Notes under the pieces: model-generated
The model's database searches: none
Seen by the model: the letters and a program-made list of their open reading frames with translations, nothing else
What the model was told of the DNA's origin: nothing
Part shown: piece after piece, positions 1 to 5,929 of the stretch
Layout: the number at the start of each line of letters is the position of its first letter
Position numbering within the stretch: position 1 is the stretch's first letter
Translations under genes and position numbers: made by a program
Assembly: GCA_036558305.1 (NCBI GenBank)
Contig: DATBFX010000003.1
Coordinates: forward strand, 1 to 8,852
Origin: DATBFX01 sp036558305
GTDB taxonomy: Bacteria > Chloroflexota > Chloroflexia > Thermomicrobiales > UBA6265
Direction: 5' to 3'
Length of the DNA stretch: 8,852 nt

Positions 1-1
1 C

Positions 2-2911
2 CTCCAGGCCCTTGCCGGTGTTCGCTTCACCCTCGAAGAGGAAGAAACACTCGACATTACCCTCGCCACTGAGCGCCTACAGCGTTCCTTCGACAAGGAC
101 CGCGTCACCAAGAAGTTCTACGACCGATTCCAGAAAGAGCACGCCGCCTTCCTCAAGTTCATCCAGGGCATCCAGAACGAGACAGACCAGAAGTGGTACG
201 CCTCCCTGATGCTCAATCGCCTGATGTTCGTCTACTTCATCCAGAAGAAGGGTTTCCTGGACGGCGACCTCGACTACCTCAAGCACCGTCTCGAACGCCT
301 CCGCCGCCAGCACGGCGACGGACAATTCCACACCTTCTACCGCCATTTCCTCCGCCGCCTGTTCCACGAAGGTCTCGGCCAACCCGAGACCCAGCGCACC
401 CCCGACCTCGACGACCTCCTCGGCGTCGTCCCCTATCTGAACGGCGGTCTCTTCGACGTCCACGAGTTGGAGCACGAGTACACCGGGGTGGACATCCCCG
501 ACGAGGCATTCGAGAAACTCTTCGCCTTCTTCGATGCTTACACCTGGCACCTCGACGACCGCCCGCTCCGCAACGACAACGAGATCAACCCCGACGTGCT
601 CGGCTACATCTTCGAGAAGTACGTCAACCAGAAGCAGATGGGGGCCTATTACACCAAAGAGGACATCACCGAGTACATCGCCAAGAACACGATCATCCCC
701 TTCCTCTTCGACGCCGCCAAGAAGGACTGCCCCATCGCGTTCCGCCCCGACAGCTACGTCTCGAAACTGCTGCGCGAAAACCCCGACGACTACATATACG
801 GTCCCGTCCAAAAGGGTGTCGATCTCGACCTGCCGCCCAACATTGCCGCCGGTCTTGCCGACATCGCCCAACGCGGCGACTGGAACCGCCCCGCCGATTC
901 CGCGTTCGCCCTCCCCACCGAGACCTGGCGCGAGCATATCGCCCGACGACGCCGATACGAGGATGTCTGGCTCAAGCTTGCGGGTGGTGACGTCGCCGAG
1001 GTCGACGACCTAATCACCCTCAATCTTAACGTCCGCCAGTTCGCCCTCGACGTCATCACCAGCGCGGAAGGACCGGAACTCGTCCGTGCCTTCTACAAAG
1101 CCATCTCCAACATCACCGTCCTCGACCCCACCTGCGGCTCCGGCGCCTTCCTCTTCGCCGCCCTCAACATCCTCGAACCGCTCTACGACGCCTGCCTCGA
1201 CCGCATGGAAGAATTCGTTGCCCAACTCGACCAGTCGAGCGAACCGCACAGCCCGAAGAAGTTCTCCGACTTCCGGGACATCCTCGCCGAACGGGACAAG
1301 CATCCGAACACCTGCTACTTCATCCTGAAAGCGATCATCCTCAACAATCTCTACGGCGTCGACATCATGGCCGAGGCCGTCGAAATCTGTAAACTCCGCC
1401 TTTTCCTCACACTCGTCGCCCAGGTCGAGACCGCCGACCAGATCGAGCCTCTGCCGGACATCGACTTCAACATCCGCGCTGGGAACACGCTCGTCGGCTA
1501 CGCAACGTTGAAAGAGGCCATGGACGCAATCAGCCGTAAGCTCGACTTCGAAAACACCGCCAAGAAGGTAGAGGACGAAGCGTGGGAGATCGACTCGCGG
1601 TTACGATCATTCCGCGGTCAGCAGTCCAAGTTCGGCGGCGTCGTGACACACGCCGACAAAGAGGAGGTCCGCCACCTGGTCGCCCGACTCGACGCGACGC
1701 TCAACCGCTACCTGGCGATGGAGTACGGAATCGACGAGCACAGCTTCCCGCGCGACTACACCCAACAGTTCGAGGCATGGCGGGCGAGCCATCAGCCTTT
1801 TCACTGGTTCACTGAGTTCTACGGGATCATGAACAGTGGTGGATTCGATGTCATCATTGGCAATCCGCCGTATATCGAGTACAGCAGGGTAAGAAATACC
1901 TACAGAATCTTGAACTTCAAGACTGAAACCTGTGGCAACCTATACGCTCCGTGCATCGAGCGAAGCTATAGTCTACTCCGATACGCCGGTCGCTTCGGAT
2001 TCATTGTCCAGGCCCCCATCGTTTCGACGCAGCGAATGGATGAAGTCAGGAATATCCTATCAAGGCAATCCGACCTCTTGCTCTATTCGACATACGACGA
2101 TCGACCCAGCAAGCTATTCGTTGGAATGCATCACTGCCGGGTCGCGATAGTGTTATCTCGGAAGAACACAAGCAGTGTGAATCAAAGGCTCGGGACGACC
2201 CGGTATCACAAATGGTACGAGGAGGAGCGATCCAACCTCTTTCCATGCGTTCGGTATGTCTTGCTGCCTCCCGAGAACATCACCGATGTTATCCCAAAGT
2301 CCGGATCAGATCTCGAAGTCGGTCTATACCTTAGAGTTCTCGCCGAGCCCGTGCGACTCGGAGCGCTGATCCAAGATTCACACTTCCGCATCTACTACAA
2401 GATCACAGGGGTCGGCCATTGGTTTGCCTTTACCACCCATCCCCCAAGATTTTGGCGTGATGGTATCGAGGGTTCGTCCACGCGCGAGAGCAGCGTAGGC
2501 TTTCCCTCTAAGCTCATTCGTGACACCGCATTTTGCTGGCTTTGGAGTACGTGCCACTATTGGTTGTACCAAGCAAGGACGAACTGCAGGGATTTCAATC
2601 CGTCGGACCTCGAGTCGGTTCCGATGCCCGCTGCAGCCGCGTTCGGACTGTCCGAATTCGACGAAAAGGCCGATCGGCTCATGTCGTGTCTCGACGAGAC
2701 ATCTGCTGTTAGCAGTGCCAGTTACGCAGTTGGGGGAACGGTGAGTCAACAGAAATATCGTCCTCGCTTCGCCAAACCCATCATCGACGAGATCGACCGC
2801 GTCCTTGCCCGTCACTACGGCTTCACCGACGAGGAACTCGACTTCATCATCAACTACGACATCAAGTACCGGATGGGCCGCGACGCGGAGCCCGGGGCGG
2901 AGGACGAATGA
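2..2911 (+). CDS. Eco57I-class N6-adenine DNA methyltransferase (5' end outside window)
   Basis: Large DNA methyltransferase that would transfer a methyl group from S-adenosylmethionine to adenine N6 in a specific DNA site, as in type IIG/IIL restriction-modification, BREX PglX or DISARM DrmMI. The frame is open from base 2, and the residues before the internal ATG at 209 (about 1-69, including FDKDRVTKKFYDRF) look family-like, so the real start lies upstream; 969 residues are visible. Visible order: helical N-terminal region; GAYYTKEDITEYI near residue 214, just before the methylase core; SAM-binding motif I DPTCGSGAF at about 375-383; GVDIMAEAVEICKLRL near 452; catalytic motif IV NPPY at 621-624 followed by IEY; a probable target-recognition domain at about 630-905; a conserved tail PIIDEIDRVLARHYGF near 926. 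No nuclease motif was recognised; one could lie upstream. Its stop overlaps the next gene by ATGA. The recognition segment (nt about 1885-2755) has lower GC and different codon choice. The methyltransferase call is firm; the system type is undecided. Confidence 0.93.
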   Translation, partial: LQALAGVRFTLEEEETLDITLATERLQRSFDKDRVTKKFYDRFQKEHAAFLKFIQGIQNETDQKWYASLMLNRLMFVYFIQKKGFLDGDLDYLKHRLERLRRQHGDGQFHTFYRHFLRRLFHEGLGQPETQRTPDLDDLLGVVPYLNGGLFDVHELEHEYTGVDIPDEAFEKLFAFFDAYTWHLDDRPLRNDNEINPDVLGYIFEKYVNQKQMGAYYTKEDITEYIAKNTIIPFLFDAAKKDCPIAFRPDSYVSKLLRENPDDYIYGPVQKGVDLDLPPNIAAGLADIAQRGDWNRPADSAFALPTETWREHIARRRRYEDVWLKLAGGDVAEVDDLITLNLNVRQFALDVITSAEGPELVRAFYKAISNITVLDPTCGSGAFLFAALNILEPLYDACLDRMEEFVAQLDQSSEPHSPKKFSDFRDILAERDKHPNTCYFILKAIILNNLYGVDIMAEAVEICKLRLFLTLVAQVETADQIEPLPDIDFNIRAGNTLVGYATLKEAMDAISRKLDFENTAKKVEDEAWEIDSRLRSFRGQQSKFGGVVTHADKEEVRHLVARLDATLNRYLAMEYGIDEHSFPRDYTQQFEAWRASHQPFHWFTEFYGIMNSGGFDVIIGNPPYIEYSRVRNTYRILNFKTETCGNLYAPCIERSYSLLRYAGRFGFIVQAPIVSTQRMDEVRNILSRQSDLLLYSTYDDRPSKLFVGMHHCRVAIVLSRKNTSSVNQRLGTTRYHKWYEEERSNLFPCVRYVLLPPENITDVIPKSGSDLEVGLYLRVLAEPVRLGALIQDSHFRIYYKITGVGHWFAFTTHPPRFWRDGIEGSSTRESSVGFPSKLIRDTAFCWLWSTCHYWLYQARTNCRDFNPSDLESVPMPAAAAFGLSEFDEKADRLMSCLDETSAVSSASYAVGGTVSQQKYRPRFAKPIIDEIDRVLARHYGFTDEELDFIINYDIKYRMGRDAEPGAEDE
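1885..2755 (+). other. Compositionally distinct target-recognition segment inside the methyltransferase gene
   Basis: Right after the NPPYIEY motif the codon choice changes from almost uniform C-ending codons to a mixture with many A/T-ending codons and AGA/AGG/ATA-type codons. It returns to the earlier style at the conserved C-terminal block (from about QKYRPRFAKP). The reading frame stays open throughout. In Eco57I-class enzymes this position, downstream of motif IV, holds the DNA target-recognition domain, the part most often exchanged between alleles. That this segment was acquired by recombination is an inference from base composition only. Confidence 0.55.
2899..2911 (+). promoter_or_regulatory. 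Ribosome binding site and ATGA stop/start overlap between methyltransferase and ATPase genes
   Basis: A GGAGGA sequence at 2899-2904 lies three bases before the ATG at 2908. That ATG overlaps the TGA stop of the methyltransferase (2909-2911). The overlap supports translational coupling and a shared transcript. It also fixes the ATPase start at 2908. Confidence 0.7.
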
Positions 2912-3999
2912 CCGCGGAGGAGATCCGCGCCCTCATCGAGGAGACACGCCGCCTGCGCGGGGAGTTGGCGACCGTCGAGGTCAAGGCCGCGGCCGGTGGC
3001 TTGCCCGTTCGCCCCGTCCGCGAAACGATGTCCGCCTTCGCCAACGGCACCGGCGGCGTGATCCTCCTCGGTGTCGACGAGAACTCCGGCTATGCCGTCG
3101 TCGGTGTTCCCGATCCGGGTCGTCTCCAACGAGAGATCTCCGATCTCGCGGCCGAGTTCGAACCTCCCCTGCGGCCGGAGATCACGGTTGCCGAGCTCGA
3201 CCATCGCGTCGTCGTCGCGGTCGAGATCGACGAGGTTCCGTCGGCCGCGAAACCGTGCTTCTACCGTCCATCCGGGTTGCCGGCGGGCGCGTTCGTCAGG
3301 GTCGGTCCGTCCAATCGCCGCATGACCGAGTACGAGGTCCAGAACCATCTCGGCGCACGGTCCCAACCGACATTCGATATCGAACCGATCACCGATGCCT
3401 CGCTCGACGACCTGGATCGACCCAAACTCGACGCCTATCTTGCCCGCCTCGCCACCGTTCGCCCCCGAGCCGCCGCCGTCGATCTCCCCTTCGCACAACG
3501 CCTGGCGCAACTCGGCATCACGCGCCAGATCGATGCCGTCCACCGTCCTACCCTGGCGGGAGTCTTGACCTTTGGCCGCTATCCGCAATCCCACGCGCCG
3601 CAACTCATGATCACCTTCGTTCAATACTATGGCGTCGATGAGGTCGAGCCGGGGCCGCGCGGCGAGCGGTTCCTCGACAATCGTCGCTTTGAAGGCTCAG
3701 TCGACGTCATGATCGATTCCGCGGTCGCGCACATCCTCGCCAGCATCCGCAAGAGCAGCCTGATCGACGGCCTCTTCCGGCGCGACATCCCCGAGTACCC
3801 CGAGGTCGCCATTCGCGAGGCCGTCGCCAACGCGGTCGCCCACCGTGAGTACAGCCCATACTTGCGCGGCAGCTACATCCAACTCCGCCTTTTCGCCGAT
3901 CGCCTGGAAATCCAGAGTCCGGGCGGTCTCTTCGGCGGTGTCACCGTCGAAACATCGAACGGGAACAATCGACCCGCAACGCGCGTCTCATCCGGTTGA
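2908..3999 (+). CDS. AlbA_2/Schlafen-domain ATP-binding protein, N-terminal part (frameshifted)
   Basis: First part of a COG2865-type protein: an AlbA_2 (Schlafen AlbA, DNA-binding) domain followed by a GHKL/HATPase_c_4-type ATP-binding domain. The AlbA_2 signature lies in about the first 150 residues (an E-x-K near residues 27-29, then FANGTGGVILLGVDEN around 47-62). The ATPase N-box-like motif REAVANAVAHREY begins near residue 303, with Asn308 as the probable Mg/ATP-contacting residue and His312-Arg313 after it. After GGLFGGVTVE (ending about residue 348) family similarity stops abruptly: 15 unrelated residues follow, then TGA at 3997-3999. The expected continuation is present at once in the -1 frame, so this product should lack half of its nucleotide-binding site. 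Such proteins are usually annotated as transcriptional regulators or ATP-binding proteins and recur near restriction and toxin genes. ATGA overlap with the methyltransferase indicates one operon. The domain call is confident; the biological role is not known. Confidence 0.85.
   Translation: MTAEEIRALIEETRRLRGELATVEVKAAAGGLPVRPVRETMSAFANGTGGVILLGVDENSGYAVVGVPDPGRLQREISDLAAEFEPPLRPEITVAELDHRVVVAVEIDEVPSAAKPCFYRPSGLPAGAFVRVGPSNRRMTEYEVQNHLGARSQPTFDIEPITDASLDDLDRPKLDAYLARLATVRPRAAAVDLPFAQRLAQLGITRQIDAVHRPTLAGVLTFGRYPQSHAPQLMITFVQYYGVDEVEPGPRGERFLDNRRFEGSVDVMIDSAVAHILASIRKSSLIDGLFRRDIPEYPEVAIREAVANAVAHREYSPYLRGSYIQLRLFADRLEIQSPGGLFGGVTVETSNGNNRPATRVSSG
3949..3953 (+). other. Frameshift site (one base missing in an A run)
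   Basis: The sequence is GAAAC, read as GAA then ACA. Restoring one A (GAAAAC) would give Val-Glu-Asn-Ile-Glu and rejoin the two parts into the expected family sequence. The family consensus at this point is V-E-N-x-E as I recall it. The three-A run is a typical place for a single-base deletion or a sequencing error. Confidence 0.8.
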
Positions 4000-4589
4000 T
4001 GGAAGACACGAATGTCCTTGAGAATCGTGGCAGCGGCATCCCCACGATGATTCGGGCCATGCGACAGGCGAATCTGGAACCGCCGCGCTTCGAGGACGCG
4101 GGAACGTCGTTCCGCGTCACCTTCCGCAACCACACGCTGATGGGGCCAGACGCCGTCGCCTGGCTCAACCAACTCGCCGGTCTCCCGTTGAGCGATCACC
4201 AACGTCTCGCGTTGGTCTTTCTTCGTCACAACGACCGGCTAACCAACAGCGACTACCGGCGACTCAACTGGGTCGACGTCGGCGCCGCGACTCGCGATCT
4301 CCGTTCGCTTGCGCAGCACGGCCTGATTGCCCAACACAGCACCGGGCGATGGACCTATTACACTCTGGCAGTCCGTTGGCGCCCCCCGTTCATGCCAGAT
4401 CTGAGCGCCACGGAGGAAAAAGTTCTCGCATTCGTTCGCGAGCATGGCTCAATCTCCAACGCCGAGTGCCGGTCTTTGCTCCGTGTGTCGCGGCAGCGAG
4501 CATCCGTTATCCTTTCGGGACTCAAGGAGCGGAGCGTGCTTGAAGTCGAAGGGCGGGGACGTTGGACCGTCTATCGCCTCACCCCCTGA
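3996..4589 (+). CDS. AlbA_2/GHKL ATPase, C-terminal part with tandem winged helices (continuation after frameshift)
   Basis: This is the rest of the preceding gene in another frame. Homologous sequence begins at 3951 (NIEREQSTRNARLIRL), before any start codon in this frame, and runs into the ATP-binding glycine motif NRGSGIP (nt 4023-4043). Two winged-helix-like units follow: one from about nt 4191 to 4371 (SDHQRLALVF to WTYYTL) and one from about 4401 to 4586 (LSATEEKVLAFV to GRWTVYRL). The two units have a similar layout, suggesting internal duplication. Joined with the upstream part, the protein would be about 560 residues, a normal length for the family. If the frameshift is real, this part could be made only by restart at TTG 3996 or at ATG 3999, which overlaps the upstream stop as TGATG. 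It would then lack the N-box and could at most act as a DNA-binding fragment. Whether this is a pseudogene, a sequencing error or a genuine two-chain product cannot be decided here. Confidence 0.8.
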   Translation: MMEDTNVLENRGSGIPTMIRAMRQANLEPPRFEDAGTSFRVTFRNHTLMGPDAVAWLNQLAGLPLSDHQRLALVFLRHNDRLTNSDYRRLNWVDVGAATRDLRSLAQHGLIAQHSTGRWTYYTLAVRWRPPFMPDLSATEEKVLAFVREHGSISNAECRSLLRVSRQRASVILSGLKERSVLEVEGRGRWTVYRLTP

Positions 4590-4624
4590 ACACATCCACA
4601 CGACAACCTCCGGCAATGCCGCGT

Positions 4625-4692
4625 CTATGACCGCTATGACATCCCCTATGCCTACTCTATGACTACATCCGTGCATCATAGAGTAGGCATAG
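4625..4692. repeat. CTATGAC-like heptamers and perfect 17-bp inverted repeat
   Basis: CTATGAC occurs at 4625-4631, 4634-4640 and 4657-4663, and CTATGCC at 4646-4652. The last two lie in or touch the left arm of an inverted repeat: left arm 4646-4662, right arm 4676-4692, 17 of 17 bases complementary, 13-base loop. The right arm therefore carries inverted copies of the same unit. The region is AT-richer than the flanking genes and fills most of the 140-bp gap between the ATPase and DUF2283 genes. No T run follows either arm, so it does not resemble a classical intrinsic terminator. It may be an operator cluster, an RNA hairpin in the DUF2283 leader, or a remnant of a mobile element. Confidence 0.7.
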
Positions 4693-4714
4693 AACAGCGA
4701 TCCATCTTCTGGCT

Positions 4715-4720
4715 GAAGGG
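4715..4720 (+). promoter_or_regulatory. Ribosome binding site for the DUF2283 gene
   Basis: GAAGGG lies nine bases before the ATG at 4730. It supports this start, which is also where the family's N-terminal MxISYDxExDxL pattern begins. Confidence 0.6.
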
Positions 4721-4729
4721 CAATACCTC

Positions 4730-4948
4730 ATGACCATCTCGTACGACCGCGAAACCGACTCGCTCACCATCACCCTTCGCCACGAACGCGTCAGCGAGAG
4801 CGACGAGATCCACCCGGACGTCATCGCCGACCTCGCTGCCGACGGCCGTATCGTCCGCTTCGAAATCCTTCGCGCCTCCCAACTGGTCGAGCACCCCGAC
4901 CGCGTCACCCTCGAAATCGCCGAACCCGTCGTCGCCACCCATCGGTAA
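4730..4948 (+). CDS. DUF2283 family small protein
   Basis: A 72-residue protein starting MTISYDRETDSLTITL, the typical opening of DUF2283 proteins (Met-x-Ile-x-Tyr-Asp, then acidic residue and Asp, then a beta strand). A second conserved stretch is IVRFEILRASQLVEHP near residues 44-59, matching the family's 'G+IVGfEIl.AS' pattern. Length is normal for the family and the protein should be a small soluble beta-rich domain. The family has no established biochemical function; members are scattered as single genes and sometimes lie near toxin-antitoxin or mobile regions. It begins 140 bp after the ATPase gene and ends 6 bp before, and in the same frame as, the GTG of the DprA-like gene. Cotranscription with that gene is likely. 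Confidence 0.82.
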   Translation: MTISYDRETDSLTITLRHERVSESDEIHPDVIADLAADGRIVRFEILRASQLVEHPDRVTLEIAEPVVATHR

Positions 4949-4954
4949 CCTTTC

Positions 4955-5593
4955 GTGGCCTCCCCCATCAATCGCCATTCGAGCCCCGGAGGGGCTTCGT
5001 CGCTTGAGCCCTGGGTTTCAACCCAGGGTTCTCTCCCGCCCAACACCGCCCACCTCGGCAACCTCGCCATTCTCCAATCACGCAACCTCGCCCTCTTCTG
5101 CTCCACCACATGCCCCGGCCGCCTCATCCTCCAGACCTACGACCTCGTCCGCGCCCTCCGCGACGCCGGCCGCGTCGTCATCGGCGGCTTCCACACCCCG
5201 ATGGAGCGCGAAGCCCTCGACCTCCTCCTCCGCGGCGCCCAACCGCTCATCGTCTGCCCCGCCCGCTCCATCGACGGCATGCGCCTCCCACCCGCCTGGA
5301 AAGAGCCACTCGCCGATGGTCGCCTGCTTCTCCTCTCTCCCTTCCCACCCCACCAGCGCCGCGTCACCCGCGACCTCGCCGCTGCCCGCAACACCTTCGT
5401 CGCCTCCCTCGCCGACGCCGTCCTCGTCCCCCACGCCGCCCCAGACAGCGGCACCGACCACCTCGCCCGTCGCCTCCTCGCCTCCCACAAACCCCTGTTC
5501 ACCCTCGACGCCCCCGAGAACGCCCACCTCGTCGCCGCCGGCGCCACTCCAATGACCCGTCAGGACATTGACGAAATGAGTAATATGTTCTAA
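4955..5593 (+). CDS. Short standalone DprA/SLOG-fold protein
   Basis: Predicted 212 residues with a single DprA/SMF-type Rossmann (SLOG) domain. Recognisable pieces: NLALFCSTTCPGRLILQTYDLVRALRDAG (about 44-72, written here as one helix-rich block), VIGGFHTPMEREALDLLLRG (75-94), IVCPARSIDGMR (99-110), ARNTFVASLADAVLVPHA (144-161) with the Arg-Asn pair typical of DprA, and DSGTDHLARRLLASHKPLFTL (from 164). Canonical DprA has SGLARGID where this has GGFHTPME, and both the N-terminal SAM domain and the C-terminal winged helix are absent, so it is unlikely to be the transformation RecA loader. SLOG-fold proteins bind or cleave nucleotide-derived ligands, and some belong to defence systems; a ligand cannot be inferred here. 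The only in-frame start found is GTG 4955, with a weak ribosome binding site; residues 9-26 are encoded by a hairpin repeat. Native homology begins around HLGNLAIL (residue 33). The gene is extremely C-rich on the coding strand. Confidence 0.8.
   Translation: MASPINRHSSPGGASSLEPWVSTQGSLPPNTAHLGNLAILQSRNLALFCSTTCPGRLILQTYDLVRALRDAGRVVIGGFHTPMEREALDLLLRGAQPLIVCPARSIDGMRLPPAWKEPLADGRLLLLSPFPPHQRRVTRDLAAARNTFVASLADAVLVPHAAPDSGTDHLARRLLASHKPLFTLDAPENAHLVAAGATPMTRQDIDEMSNMF
4981..5030. repeat. Double-hairpin dispersed repeat at the start of the DprA-like gene
   Basis: Two adjacent palindromes: AGCCCC (4982-4987) pairs with GGGGCT (4991-4996), and CCCTGGGTT (5009-5017) pairs with AACCCAGGG (5020-5028). 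This two-part pattern, AGCCCC-GGGGCT followed by a GGGTT-AACCC hairpin, resembles short intergenic repeats I recall from many GC-rich bacterial genomes. It is probably a non-autonomous REP-like element. It lies inside the predicted coding sequence of the DprA-like gene, in frame, encoding residues of no family similarity. Confidence 0.65.
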
Positions 5594-5929
5594 TCTCCTT
5601 GCAAGCGGCTTCCCCTGGCACGGTGGGGACCTGGGCAGGTGGAGAATCTGCCCCGGCAGGTCCGCCGGTCACCCGGACCCCAGGGCGCGAGCCCGCTCCC
5701 CAATCCGCTCGCTCCCTGGCGCGGGGCGCGTTGCCCCAGGAGCCCCGGTCGCCCTCCCGATCGCCGTGCCGGCCGTCGCCACCCCTCCCCCGAGGAACCC
5801 TCCCCTCTCCCGCGCACCGGGAGAGGGGCCGGGGGTGAGGGTTCATTCCGCGACGCGTTGCCCCAGGCACACCGCCCTCCCCGGCGCCGCTCCGGCCGCC
5901 CCCGCGTATCGCCCCTTCCGCCTCACACC
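5594..5929. other. Structured non-coding spacer between convergent genes
   Basis: About 336 bp between the stop of the DprA-like gene and the stop of the MFS gene on the other strand. The reading frames across it have biased, low-complexity translations and no family similarity, so I see no gene. It holds a row of hairpins: GGACCTG (5627-5633) with CAGGTCC (5657-5663), enclosing GGGCAG (5633-5638) and CTGCCC (5648-5653); a 12-of-13 inverted repeat, 5680-5692 with 5707-5719; GGGGC (5723-5727) with GCCCC (5733-5737). A 14-base direct repeat, CGCGTTGCCCCAGG, occurs at 5727-5740 and 5854-5867. A longer palindrome at 5796-5843 is listed separately. The hairpins could end transcription from both sides, though no clear T run accompanies them. 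Confidence 0.6.
5796..5843. repeat. Palindromic dispersed repeat (CCCTCTCCCG-type)
   Basis: CCCCTCTCCCG (5802-5812) and CGGGAGAGGGG (5818-5828) form an 11-bp perfect stem with a five-base loop. It is bracketed by AACCCTC (5796-5802) and GAGGGTT (5837-5843). The overall form, ACCCTC-CCCTCTCCC-GGGAGAGGG-CCGGGGGTGAGGGT, matches a short repeat that I recall as very common between genes in many GC-rich bacteria. It is likely a non-autonomous mobile repeat; it may also act as a bidirectional terminator here, where two genes converge. Confidence 0.7.

Noticed and set aside
77..937. Long open frame on the minus strand (286 residues) opposite the methyltransferase
   Set aside because: Its translation is a low-complexity mix of Val, Glu, Leu, Gly and Asp, the usual shadow of C-ending codons; the plus strand carries clear family motifs.
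2805..3641. Open frames overlapping the AlbA_2 ATPase on both strands (for example 2854-3624 minus)
   Set aside because: Arg/Pro/Ser-rich or Asp/Gly-rich translations without family similarity; they overlap a frame with clear AlbA_2 and N-box motifs.
3945..3960. Programmed -1 ribosomal frameshift joining the two ATPase parts
   Set aside because: The site has only three A bases and no X-XXY-YYZ slippery heptamer; the Glu tRNA would mispair after slipping. A deletion or sequencing error is simpler.
4646..4692. Rho-independent terminator
   Set aside because: The stem is perfect but AT-rich at its base, and no T run follows on either strand.
4625..4692. CRISPR array
   Set aside because: Units are seven bases with 2-5 base gaps and an inverted arrangement; there are no 25-40 base repeats with unique spacers.
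5004..5571. Three other long open frames over the DprA-like gene
   Set aside because: The translations are Ser/Pro/Ala or Arg/Pro repeats produced by C-rich codons; only the frame starting at 4955 matches a known fold.
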